The notes beneath the pieces are model-generated. The model saw nothing but the letters and a program-made list of their open reading frames with translations. It made no database searches and had not been told where the DNA came from. From CALAGB01 sp963789565 (GTDB lineage: Bacteria > Chloroflexota > Chloroflexia > Thermomicrobiales > Thermomicrobiaceae): a DNA stretch of 64,000 nt. Positions 15,073 to 23,427 of this stretch are shown piece by piece (within the stretch, counting starts at the first letter, position 1; every line of letters begins with the position of its first letter). The translations under genes and the position numbers were made by a program. The stretch spans positions 2,108,001 to 2,172,000 of the forward strand of contig CAWBKX010000002.1 of assembly GCA_963789565.1 (NCBI GenBank), in the 5' to 3' direction.

Positions 15073-17760
15073 CTACGCCTCTTTTCCGCTATCAGCACGC
15101 TGACCCGCCAGTGAAAGCTGATAATGCCGTGCCGACATGCCGAAGTTGCCCGCGCGACGATAGACCGCGCCAAGCAAACGATGCCCGGCCATCTCGTGCG
15201 CGCCACCATTCTCGGCAACGCGACTCAGATTGCTCAGATCGTTCTGGTCCAGATCCATTCGCTGACGGAACATCCAGTGATATTCGTTGAAGGCCTGCTC
15301 GAACGCTTCAGACTCGAGCAATGCCTCGGCATACTGGCGCCGAAGCGCCTGATCTGCCGGGCTCTCCTGGACCATCTGTTGCAGATCGTCCAGCGTCGGT
15401 CCCGGCGGCTCAACACCCGGAAGAAGCAGATTTCCATCGATCTGGCCCGAGTTGACCAGTTCCATTTTCCCTTCTCGGGAGCGGTCAAACAGCGCCGCGT
15501 CGACGCCCAGATGACTGATGGCCGAGAGAATGGATGTATCGGACGGGTTGAGCGGCGATGTTCCAATGGTTTCGAAGTGCTCCACGACCATATCTTCGGT
15601 CACCGGTTCGACCAGTGAGGCCGCCAACGGCTCCTCGATCGGAGCTGGCTCCTCAGTCAGCGCAGCACCCCAACCGAGGACTTGATCCGTTTCGGACGTC
15701 TCAGCTGCTTCGACCGGCGCAACAGGCGCTTCTTCCTGCACGTCGGCATCGGCAAAGTCGAAGAGATCAGCTTCGGTAACCGTCTCCGTCGCGATCTCCG
15801 GCTCGGCCACCGGCTCAGGCTCGGGATCTACCAACTCAAAGGCCTCGGTCGCGGCTACGGCGGATTCCGCCGGTTCACCTTCAATCGACCAAAGGTCGAG
15901 CCCAGCAGCCAGATCGTCCGGCACGTACTCCTCAGTCTCCGCCGAAACTTCATCATCCTCAGCCGCAACGCCGGAGTCGCCCGCGTCGACGAAGAAGGGC
16001 TCTACACCACTCTCGGTCAGCTCGTTCAGCTCATCGGTATAGCCTGGAGGGGTCTCGGTTGGGATCGCGTTCTGAATCTCTTCATCGATGGTGGCCCAGC
16101 CGTCGGTCAGATCGATGCCACCCGATTCGGCGCTTACCGGCACCGGAGCCGCAATTTCGCGCTCCGGTGCGCTATCCAGGAAGGACAGATCCTCACCGAA
16201 CGCGGCGTCGAGCTCCACATCGTCGGCAAATTCCTGCTCGGCCGACTTGCTCATCTCGACACTGTCGATCGAGAAGGGCTCCACGCCGATCACATCCAGG
16301 TCACGCAGCTCACCGGTGTAGCCCGACATGGTCGGATCATCCGTAGGCGTGGCCCGCTCGATCTCCGCGTCGATGTCGTCCCATCCGGCAGTCAGGTCCG
16401 TACCATAATCGAACGGTTCGACGCTCGACGCCGGCGGCTCGGGCGCAGCGGACGCCGACGTCTCAACTGGCGCATCCTCCGGCTCGGTCGGGTATCCCGG
16501 CTCGCCCTCGACCTCGAATGGCGAGAGGCCGCTCTCACCCAGCGAATTCAGGAGCGTCGTGTATCCATGCGGCCGCTCTGTCGGCGGACGGGCAGCATCG
16601 ATCTCCTCGTCGCTCACCAGGCTGAAGACATCCTCACCCTCGTCAGTCGAGGCCGACGCCGTCAGCTCGTCGTCAGACTCGTCTCCATCATCACCTTCGA
16701 GGCGGAAGGGTTTCAGCCCCTCGCCCTCCAGCGATTGCAGCATCGACGTGTAGCCGTGCTGCGCCGCGGCCGGTGGACGGGCTGCTTCGATCTCGGCATC
16801 GTCCGGAAGCCCAACCTCGAAGACGCTTTCCTCCTCCGTGGAGGCTCCGGGCGTGGCGGGCGATTCCGATACCATGCGATCCGTTTCGGTCTCGGCACGC
16901 GCTTCCGATTGGGCTGGTTCGGTCCAGCTGAAATCGGGCGCCGGTGCGATACGTGGGCGCTCAACCTCGGCGGTCACTTCAGCGGCGTCGTCGAATTGCG
17001 GGATGCCAGAGGGCAAGATGAACTCAGCCAGCTCGGTCTCACCGACCGTAACCAGATCAGACGCGCGAACGCCATCTGGATCGATCGCGCGCGCCCGCTC
17101 AAGAAGCTGAGTTGCTGCTTCCTGGTTCCCCTGCCGGCGTTCGATGTCGGCCTGCATGAGTAGCGCCATCACGGCTGACGGAGCCGATTCCAGCACCGCG
17201 CGACAGGCATTCGAGGCGGCCGGCAGACTGCCACGGCGCCAGAGTGACTCGGCCATGCGCAGATGCACGTCGACCCTCGCCGGATGCTCAGCCAGCACGG
17301 CGGCGGCCTCGGCGGCGGCACGCGACCAACGCCCCGCTCGGAAATGGAGCGAGGTCAGTGCGGCGCGGGTCAGATGCAATCTGCCACCCTTACCGTAGAC
17401 CCGCTCCGAAAGTCCGGCCACACGGTCGCGCAGATCAGCTCTCTGCGGCGAGATCTCCCAGGCCGCCTGCGCATAGGCGAGCGCGGTGTTCGTGTCTCCT
17501 CGCTGTTCCGCGATCGTTGCCAACCCGGCATAGGCAGCCGAGCTTTGCGGATCACGCTGGAGCGTCTCGTTGAAGGCTCGCTCCGCCCCGGCGACGTCTC
17601 CCTCTTCGAGATGCGCCTCCGCCAGCAACCGATGGGCGGTCGCGAACTCTGGAAACTGCCCCAGCACCCGGCGGCAGGTTTCAACAGCGAGACGGTAATT
17701 TCCGCCGCTGATCGCTTCTTCTGCCTGCTGGACTGCCTCACTCAGTGGACGGGCGGCCAT
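15073..17760 (-). CDS. TPR protein with four copies of a GYT-PF motif
   Basis: 895 residues, cytosolic, no signal. Residues 1-230 are TPR-like repeats (NYRLAVETCRRVLGQFPE; AHRLLAEAHLEEGDVAGAERAF; and so on). Residues about 250-740 form a long acidic, Pro/Ser/Glu-rich region holding four copies of a 35-40-residue motif at about 318-355, 383-418, 460-498 and 553-593. Residues 785-885 return to TPR-like helices (YAEALLESEAFEQAFNEYHW). It ends immediately before the roadblock start. The design, folded ends with repeated linear motifs between, suits a scaffold that binds several partner molecules. Confidence 0.85.
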   Translation of the reverse strand: MAARPLSEAVQQAEEAISGGNYRLAVETCRRVLGQFPEFATAHRLLAEAHLEEGDVAGAERAFNETLQRDPQSSAAYAGLATIAEQRGDTNTALAYAQAAWEISPQRADLRDRVAGLSERVYGKGGRLHLTRAALTSLHFRAGRWSRAAAEAAAVLAEHPARVDVHLRMAESLWRRGSLPAASNACRAVLESAPSAVMALLMQADIERRQGNQEAATQLLERARAIDPDGVRASDLVTVGETELAEFILPSGIPQFDDAAEVTAEVERPRIAPAPDFSWTEPAQSEARAETETDRMVSESPATPGASTEEESVFEVGLPDDAEIEAARPPAAAQHGYTSMLQSLEGEGLKPFRLEGDDGDESDDELTASASTDEGEDVFSLVSDEEIDAARPPTERPHGYTTLLNSLGESGLSPFEVEGEPGYPTEPEDAPVETSASAAPEPPASSVEPFDYGTDLTAGWDDIDAEIERATPTDDPTMSGYTGELRDLDVIGVEPFSIDSVEMSKSAEQEFADDVELDAAFGEDLSFLDSAPEREIAAPVPVSAESGGIDLTDGWATIDEEIQNAIPTETPPGYTDELNELTESGVEPFFVDAGDSGVAAEDDEVSAETEEYVPDDLAAGLDLWSIEGEPAESAVAATEAFELVDPEPEPVAEPEIATETVTEADLFDFADADVQEEAPVAPVEAAETSETDQVLGWGAALTEEPAPIEEPLAASLVEPVTEDMVVEHFETIGTSPLNPSDTSILSAISHLGVDAALFDRSREGKMELVNSGQIDGNLLLPGVEPPGPTLDDLQQMVQESPADQALRRQYAEALLESEAFEQAFNEYHWMFRQRMDLDQNDLSNLSRVAENGGAHEMAGHRLLGAVYRRAGNFGMSARHYQLSLAGQRADSGKEA
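15982..16809 (-). repeat. Four in-frame repeats of a linear motif within the TPR protein
   Basis: Copies on the minus strand lie at 16696-16809, 16507-16614, 16267-16383 and 15982-16104. Each reads roughly D-x-E-I-x-x-A-x-P, a short proline stretch, GYT-x2-L-x2-L-x3-G-[LV]-x-PF, then a short acidic or hydrophobic end. The linkers between copies share no alignable sequence, so the motif itself is conserved. Confidence 0.8.
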
Positions 17761-18051
17761 TGCAACCTCGCTTCTCTCGACATCACGTGCGGCATGGATG
17801 TGTCACGTCGCAGTTCGAGCTCATACAGAGCCTTCGATACCGCCTGGTGGAACACCGTCGACCGCCAGGCACAATGAACGTAGCGTACAGTATAGGAATC
17901 TCGAATTGACCCACTCAAGCTACCCCGGTAGCCTAATACTCCCAATTCCGACGACGGTATTCAAGCCGCTCGTGAAGCGAGCGCTCGACGAAGCAGAGGG
18001 ACGCATACGGCAGCGCTGCAACAACGACGCCGAACGCCAATCTACGGGCTG

Positions 18052-19263
18052 ATGAGCGCCAATGCCGTCTCCATGGTGGGGAACCAACTGACCTTGCTGG
18101 CGCTCCCCTGGTTCGTGCTGCAGACGACCGGCAGCGCTGGACGAGTCGGCCTGGCTGCCGCGGTGGAGGTGGTCGGTGTCATCCTCTCCTCCTTCTTCAG
18201 CGGAGCGCTCGTCGACCGCATCGGCTTTCGCCGTTCGAGCGTGCTGGCCGACTGTGCCAGTGGCATCACTATCGCACTGATCCCACTCCTCGATCGTGTC
18301 GCGGGACTGGCATTCGGGGAACTGCTCATACTCATCTTCTTCGTGGCCGTCTTCAACACCCCGGGCGGGACCGCGCGACGCAGCATCCTGCCGGATCTGG
18401 CCGATGCGGCGCACTTGGGATTGGAACAAGCCACCTCATTCGACCAGGCCATCCGCAACTTCTCGTTGCTGGCCGGACCGCTCGTCGCGGGTCTGCTCAT
18501 CGCCAGCATCGCCGCCCGCAACGTTCTGTGGGTCGACGCCGTCACCTTCGCCTTCTCGGCCGCGGTCATCGCCGCGTTCGTTCCGGCTTCAAAGAAAGAA
18601 TCGGCCCCCTCTGGCGCGGGCTATCTCACCGAAGCGTTCGAGGGAGTGCGCTTCATCTTTGCTGACCGAGTGATCCTCTCGATGGGGTTTCTTGCGACTT
18701 ATGTCAATGCGGTTGGTGCGGCGCTCGTCACGGTCATTCTACCCGTCTTCGGCGAACGGGTCTTTCACAGCTCGGTGAGCCTGGGAGTGATGGTCGCCGC
18801 AGATGGCGCTGGAGCCTTGATTGGGAGCCTCGCTTTTGGAACTGTTGGACATCGCTGGCCGCGGCGTGCCGCACTCTTCAGTGCGTTCATGGCCTCGTTC
18901 ATCGGGCTTGTCATGCTGGTGCCGAAGCCAAGCCTCATCGTCGGTGCGGTGGCCCTCTCGATCGATGGACTGGCCTTCGGAGTGATCGGCCCTCTCACGT
19001 ATACCATCTATCAGGAGCGGATTCCGACTCAACTGCGTGGCCGAGTCCTGGGCACCCTCTTCGCCGTGCACCGCCTGGCTGCCCCCGCAGGCGTCATTCT
19101 GGCCGGTTATGCGATTCAGGTCTTCAGTCTGAGCAGCGCGCTGGCGGCCGTGGCTGGTCTCTCATTCTTGATACCGCTGATCGTCCTGGCTGCACCGGCC
19201 CTGCGCTCGCTCGATCCGCCTGCGCGCGTGCCGCTCGTCGCGGGAGACGCCAGCAAGCTCTAA
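18052..19263 (+). CDS. MFS transporter, paralogue of the gene at 4571
   Basis: At least 403 residues with 12 helices; loop 2-3 reads SGALVDRIGFRRSSVLADC. It is strikingly like the transporter at 4571 (ANAVS-VGN, PWFVLQTTGSA, ALIPLLD, YQERIPTQLRGRVLG). The first ATG, 18052, lacks a ribosome-binding site, and the frame upstream translates as RRRTPIYGL, matching RRLPILAL of the paralogue. The true start is therefore probably upstream at a non-ATG codon (for example CTG 18016). The 3' end overlaps adenosine deaminase by 4 bp, tail to tail. Confidence 0.85.
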   Translation: MSANAVSMVGNQLTLLALPWFVLQTTGSAGRVGLAAAVEVVGVILSSFFSGALVDRIGFRRSSVLADCASGITIALIPLLDRVAGLAFGELLILIFFVAVFNTPGGTARRSILPDLADAAHLGLEQATSFDQAIRNFSLLAGPLVAGLLIASIAARNVLWVDAVTFAFSAAVIAAFVPASKKESAPSGAGYLTEAFEGVRFIFADRVILSMGFLATYVNAVGAALVTVILPVFGERVFHSSVSLGVMVAADGAGALIGSLAFGTVGHRWPRRAALFSAFMASFIGLVMLVPKPSLIVGAVALSIDGLAFGVIGPLTYTIYQERIPTQLRGRVLGTLFAVHRLAAPAGVILAGYAIQVFSLSSALAAVAGLSFLIPLIVLAAPALRSLDPPARVPLVAGDASKL

Positions 19264-20318
19264 TCCGAGGCTGGCAGGCCAAGCTCCTGGCGCAGTCGTG
19301 CATACTCCGCGCGAAACTCCGCCTCGAGGCGGCGCTGATCAGATTCCGGCAGGAAGGCTGATCGAATACCCTGGATGTTGATGGTTTCGAGATCGTCGAT
19401 AGTGAACCCAAACTGGTTGGCCAGTAAGAGCTGTTCGTCCAGCAGCGTAGTGCCGAACATGGGCGGGTCGTCGCTGTTGACGGTGATCGGCACCCCAGCG
19501 TCGTACAAGCGGCGAATGGGATGCTCACCGAGTGAGGCCACGGCGCGCGTGCAGACGTTGCTGGTGGGGCAGACCTCGAGCGTGATCTGGCGCTCACGCA
19601 GATGATCGACCAGGAGCGGGTCGTCGATGGAACGGATGCCGTGACCGATGCGCTCCGCGTTCAGCGCGCGAACGGCGCCCCAGACGCTCTCGGGACCCAC
19701 CGTCTCGCCGGCGTGTGGTGTGCTGCGCAGACCGTTGGCCAGCGCGAAGTCGAAGACGTCTACGTGTGCTTCGGGAGGATAGCCGACCTCGGTGCCACCC
19801 AACCCAATCCCGACGATGCCGTCTCCCGCGTTGCTGACGGCATATTGCGCGGCCGACCAGCGATTCTCGGCATCATTGACGCGCACAATGTCGACCACGA
19901 AGCGCATCTCGACGCCCCATTCTTCACGGGCCTGACGTGCTCCTTCGCTGATCCCCTCGTGGAACTCCTCGAAGCTGAGTCTGCCGCGCCGTACCGGGCC
20001 ACCCGGGCTGATTGTGACCTCGAGGTAGCGCGTATTCTGGCGCGCAGCTTCCTCGCCAAGCTCACGCGTGATGAGGGCGAAGTCCTCGGAGGTACGCAGG
20101 CACTGATTGACTTCGATGTAGACCTCGATGAAGTGATCGAAATCGCGGAAGGCGTAATAGCGCTGCAGTTCCTCCTCGTTCCGGGCTGGGAGGCGCACGC
20201 CATGCCGCTCGGCCAGCGCCAGCAAGGTCGTGGGCCGCACCGAGCCCTCCAGATGGACGTGCAGCTCCGTCTTGGGCATGCGCCGGATGAACTCCGCCAT
20301 CTCACCCGTCACTACCAT
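19260..20318 (-). CDS. add: Adenosine deaminase
   Basis: Zinc hydrolase converting adenosine to inosine, or a close relative acting on adenine or similar bases, in purine salvage. 352 residues with all family motifs: TELHVHLEGS (His20 and His22 zinc ligands), STPHAGE (His202, Glu205), ERIGHGIR (His226), and VNSDDPPMF (Asp283/Asp284, zinc and catalysis). Starts at ATG 20318. It is divergent from the queuosine salvage gene, with which it shares a nucleoside-salvage theme. Confidence 0.95.
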   Translation of the reverse strand: MVVTGEMAEFIRRMPKTELHVHLEGSVRPTTLLALAERHGVRLPARNEEELQRYYAFRDFDHFIEVYIEVNQCLRTSEDFALITRELGEEAARQNTRYLEVTISPGGPVRRGRLSFEEFHEGISEGARQAREEWGVEMRFVVDIVRVNDAENRWSAAQYAVSNAGDGIVGIGLGGTEVGYPPEAHVDVFDFALANGLRSTPHAGETVGPESVWGAVRALNAERIGHGIRSIDDPLLVDHLRERQITLEVCPTSNVCTRAVASLGEHPIRRLYDAGVPITVNSDDPPMFGTTLLDEQLLLANQFGFTIDDLETINIQGIRSAFLPESDQRRLEAEFRAEYARLRQELGLPASD

Positions 20319-20378
20319 GAAGCCTCCTCAAGATTTGAAGGTCGTCTCGATGCTTGTGCCAGATGATAGCAAACGGCT

Positions 20379-20433
20379 GCATACCGCTCGGAGAGCGGTA
20401 TGCCACGGAATCAACCGCGCCATCTGCTATGCT
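20379..20433 (+). promoter_or_regulatory. Inverted repeat and extended -10 promoter of the queuosine salvage gene
   Basis: GCATACCGCTC (20379-20389) and GAGCGGTATGC (20393-20403) are perfect 11-bp arms around GGA. Just downstream lies TGC-TATGCT (-10 at 20428-20433, extended by TGC), with no -35 hexamer where the inverted repeat ends. The placement suggests an operator overlapping the promoter; a terminator for leftward transcripts is less likely because there is no T-run. Confidence 0.5.
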
Positions 20434-20474
20434 CGCCGAGTTGTCGCGCTCGTTCACTGCCGGAGAAAGACCTC

Positions 20475-21455
20475 GTGCTCAGCCTGATGGACAACCCGGA
20501 TCCCTTAGGAGTCCTCCGCGGTACGTTGCCGGTGGTTGAGCGGGCTGGGTCGGTACGCATCGATTTCGATGCTGTCAACGAGCTCGCCCGGCGTATTGCC
20601 GACCACGAGTTCAGTCCGCCTGAGTGGGAGAGTGACCTGCACTGGAGCGGCGAGCCCGAAGAGACCGCCAACTTCATCCTGGTTCTGGACGCGCTCAACT
20701 TCTGCTTTTGGGGCGAGCCACGTTGGATCGTGACGTTCGAAGGCAGAGAGTACAACGGCTACTGGGCTCTGGCGGCCGCCCTGACTCGCGCTATCCGGCA
20801 GGGCATACGGCTTACCGACGCAGCGTATCTGACGCAGATCACCGAGCGGGAACTGGCGGAGATTTTTACTGGAGATGAAACGATTCCGTTGCTGCCGGAG
20901 CGAGTCTCTAACCTCCGCGAGGTCGGCCGCGTACTTATCGACTCGTATCAAGGTCAATTCGCTCAGCTTATCGCCGATTGCAATGGCAGCGCCATCGAAC
21001 TGGTGCGGCGCGTAGTCGCCGAATTTCCCTCATTCAACGACGTCGCGACCTTCACCGGCCGAGAAGTCCGCTTCTACAAACGGGCGCAGATCCTGGCGAG
21101 CGACCTCGCCGGCGCCTTCAATGGCCAGGGACTGGGACAGTTCCACGATCTCGATCGCCTCACTGCCTTCGCCGACTACAAGGTGCCCCAGGTTCTCCAC
21201 CAGCTCGACGTCCTACGCTACGACGTCACCCTCACCAACACCCTTGCGCAACGTGTGGAGATCGCCGCCGGCCATCCCTACGAGCTCGAGATCCGCGCCG
21301 CAACCCTGTGGAGCGTGGAGGTCTTACGGCAAGCCCTCGATCGACTCAGACTGCCGATTCCGCCCTATCAGCTCGATTGGATGCTGTGGCAGCTCGGCCA
21401 AGAACTGCCGGATCACGTTCTGCCATACCACCGGACACGGACTATCTTTTACTGA
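20475..21455 (+). CDS. Queuosine salvage protein (queuosine 5'-phosphate N-glycosylase family, DUF2419)
   Basis: 326 residues from GTG 20475 (GGAG nine bases upstream; ATG 20487 is an alternative). The family releases queuine from queuosine 5'-monophosphate so it can be reused in tRNA modification. Diagnostic segments are present: VRIDFDAVNELARRI, FILVLDALNFCFWGEPRW around the active-site Asp, EFPSFNDVATFTGREVRFYKRAQIL, and the C-terminal YHRTRTIFY. Its presence implies the organism salvages queuine. It directly precedes the oriC-like region. Confidence 0.9.
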   Translation: MLSLMDNPDPLGVLRGTLPVVERAGSVRIDFDAVNELARRIADHEFSPPEWESDLHWSGEPEETANFILVLDALNFCFWGEPRWIVTFEGREYNGYWALAAALTRAIRQGIRLTDAAYLTQITERELAEIFTGDETIPLLPERVSNLREVGRVLIDSYQGQFAQLIADCNGSAIELVRRVVAEFPSFNDVATFTGREVRFYKRAQILASDLAGAFNGQGLGQFHDLDRLTAFADYKVPQVLHQLDVLRYDVTLTNTLAQRVEIAAGHPYELEIRAATLWSVEVLRQALDRLRLPIPPYQLDWMLWQLGQELPDHVLPYHRTRTIFY

Positions 21456-21489
21456 GTCATCCCCATCGCGGTTCCTGGGGATTAACGGA

Positions 21490-21776
21490 GTTATTCTTTT
21501 AAAGAATCTCGTAGATGATAGTAGAGGCTGTGGAGACGGGGAAAACTCGGTGCCGTCCCTGACTGGACGCGAAAAGTGATGTCGCCGCAATGTGGGTGAT
21601 TCCTCCACACAGACACACGAGCTGTGTGGAACGCAGCGTGCCTGAATTGTCACATGCCGATCTGTCCGCAAACATCCCACGTCGATGATCGGGTTATCCA
21701 AAACCTGGACACGCCTGTACACAAGGCTTTCCACAGGTTCCGGATGTTATCCACACCTGGCTAGAACTTATCCACA
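21490..21776. other. Probable replication origin (oriC-like): DnaA-box cluster with AT-rich segment
   Basis: Two perfect DnaA boxes TTATCCACA lie at 21747-21755 and 21768-21776, one with a single mismatch (TTATCCAAA) at 21694-21702, and a two-mismatch box (CTTTCCACA) at 21727-21735; the spacings of 33, 20 and 21 bp place them near the same helix face. More TCCACA-like words in both orientations occur at 21528-21632. About 200 bp to the left, 21490-21510 is AT-rich (TTATTCTTTTAAAGAA), a candidate unwinding element. Two parS-like sites lie 7.5 kb away. No dnaA, dnaN or gidA is adjacent. Confidence 0.7.
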
Positions 21777-21861
21777 GAAAGAGTGGATTAGAACCTGTGT
21801 TCGATGAAGTGGTGACGGTCGGTCAAGAGAATACGAACCTATGTGGGAGAGGGAGAACGCG

Positions 21862-22353
21862 ATGTTGCAGCAACGACCGTATTCGCCGAACGAGCTGCTG
21901 GCCTGGTGCCGCCTGCTGACGCTTTCGCTGGCCGGATCAGCCTTGTCCTATGCCAAGGAGCGTGATGGGGACGTGGAAGGCCTGATCCAGTGCTGGAGCG
22001 AGCGACTGTCGCGGTTCTCGCTGGGTGTACCTGGCGGAGGGGTAGAGAGCGCACTCCTGGGTCTGCTGCTCAACGTGGAGGCCATCGGCGGCCAGATCAC
22101 GTCGCGAGCGGTGAATCCGGAAGGGGCCGAAGTGGTGGTCAAGAGCCTGCCGGGCCAACATGTGCCGGAGGAACTCGATTACCGCTTCGAGGTGACGCAG
22201 AGTGAAGAGGATCTACTGGCAGTCATGGGTGTGAGCCGTGAGGAGCTCAACCGATTGCTCGACGTCTTCGGCGCCGCCGCTGCGGGCGCTGGCTTCGAAT
22301 ACGCTCGCTCGACCGAAGGCGATGTGCAGCACCTCACGCTGCGTGTGTGGTGA
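21862..22353 (+). CDS. Hypothetical protein, 163 residues, next to the oriC-like region
   Basis: Not recognised. ATG 21862 follows GGGAGA at eight bases. The first half is helical (NELLAWCRLLTLSLAGSALSYAK, then GLIQCWSERLSRFS), the middle has a Gly-rich turn and a probable helix-strand unit, and the last third reads EEDLLAVMGVSREELNRLLDVFG followed by strands. No membrane segment or helix-turn-helix is certain. Its promoter must lie in or next to the DnaA-box cluster. Confidence 0.6.
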   Translation: MLQQRPYSPNELLAWCRLLTLSLAGSALSYAKERDGDVEGLIQCWSERLSRFSLGVPGGGVESALLGLLLNVEAIGGQITSRAVNPEGAEVVVKSLPGQHVPEELDYRFEVTQSEEDLLAVMGVSREELNRLLDVFGAAAAGAGFEYARSTEGDVQHLTLRVW

Positions 22354-22485
22354 GGGCGCAACCGTTGTGTAGACATAAGCAATGTTGATGGACAGAATTG
22401 CGACACCACGTTGGAATGCTGGCCTGACGGCCTGCGACCGAAGGGCAGACACAGGGATCTGCCCCTACGAATTCGCGTATACGTT

Positions 22486-22537
22486 CAGTCCGTTTAGGGA
22501 CTTCGTCTCGATCAGCCTGGGTTTTCAACCCAGGCTG
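22486..22537 (+). repeat. Interspersed palindromic repeat (family 1, copy a)
   Basis: CAGTCCGTTTAGGGACTTCG and the next three bases (22486-22508) recur exactly at 63311-63333. They are followed here by a perfect 11-bp hairpin, CAGCCTGGGTT (22513-22523) and AACCCAGGCTG (22527-22537). Upstream text TGCCCCTACGAAT also recurs near 43354. The remaining bases of 22354-22631 hold nothing else I can identify. Confidence 0.7.
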
Positions 22538-22631
22538 ACCGCGGAGCTACTGCCGAATTAATTCGTCACCCACCAATCAACCCAGGTTGACCGTTGCGCG
22601 ACTATCGACGTAGAAGAGGAGGCAACCAACC

Positions 22632-23414
22632 ATGCCATCGGTTAAGTGGGGTGAATGCACTGCGGAGGAGTTAGGGGCGGCGGTGGAGGCGAACCCGCTG
22701 GTGCTCCTGCCGTTGGGTTGCACCGAGCAACATGCCGCGCATCTGCCGGTGGATACCGATACCTACCAGGTGGAGCGTCTGACGGTTGAAGGGGCTGCCA
22801 AGGCGGCCGAGCGCTTCGATACGCAGGTGCTCGTGTTGCCCGCCCTGCCGTTCGGTCCGGCCTCGGAGCATTTCGGCTTGCCCGGCACCATCAGCATGCC
22901 GAACGAGGTCTACGTGCCGCTGATTAAACACCTGATCTGGAGCGTGATCGATCTCGGCTTCCGGCGTATCGGGCTGGTGCGTGGCTGTGGTGGACACTGG
23001 GTCGTGCCGGGTGTGGTCTGGGACGTCAAGGCGGAGGCGTCCCGCGCCGGCAAAGAGGTGACGCTGCGCATTCTGAGCGTCGATGACAACTGGCGGTCTC
23101 TCCAGGAGAAGTATTTTCCCGGCACAGACGGCGGCCATGCGGCCGTGATGGAGACGACACTCTGCCTGGCCGAGCGCGCCGACCTGGTGAAGCAAGATCG
23201 CATGCTGGCTCCGGATCTGACCATGCTGAATGAGCGCTACCGGATCGGCGGCGAAGCGTTTCTCTTTGCGGAGATGACCAGCACCGGCGCGTTGGGCGAT
23301 CCGCGTCCGGCCACGGTCGAAGGCGGCCGGGCCATCTGGCAGGAGATCACCGACGCCTTTGCCGAGCGCCTGCACGATCTCGAGGAGCAGGACCGCCAGC
23401 TCGGGCGGCTGTGA
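22632..23414 (+). CDS. Creatininase-family amidohydrolase with altered metal motifs
   Basis: 260 residues of the creatininase/formamide-hydrolase fold, behind GAGGAGG. The first metal motif is clear: PLGCTEQHAAHLPVDTDT, with Glu32, His34 and Asp in the expected order. The second, normally N-G-H-G-G-N, reads RGCGGH (117-122), placing Cys119 where a metal-binding His usually sits, and the later G-H-A-G-x-x-E-T reads GGHAAVMET. Family reactions are hydrolyses of cyclic amides or formamides. It is followed 13 bp later by an amidohydrolase, so the pair may break down one compound; the substrate is unknown. Confidence 0.85.
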   Translation: MPSVKWGECTAEELGAAVEANPLVLLPLGCTEQHAAHLPVDTDTYQVERLTVEGAAKAAERFDTQVLVLPALPFGPASEHFGLPGTISMPNEVYVPLIKHLIWSVIDLGFRRIGLVRGCGGHWVVPGVVWDVKAEASRAGKEVTLRILSVDDNWRSLQEKYFPGTDGGHAAVMETTLCLAERADLVKQDRMLAPDLTMLNERYRIGGEAFLFAEMTSTGALGDPRPATVEGGRAIWQEITDAFAERLHDLEEQDRQLGRL

Positions 23415-23427
23415 GGAGGGACGAGAT

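Noticed and set aside
15682..17163. Open frame of 493 codons on the plus strand
   Set aside because: Antisense to the acidic repeats of the TPR protein; Arg/Leu/Gly-rich without any fold signature.
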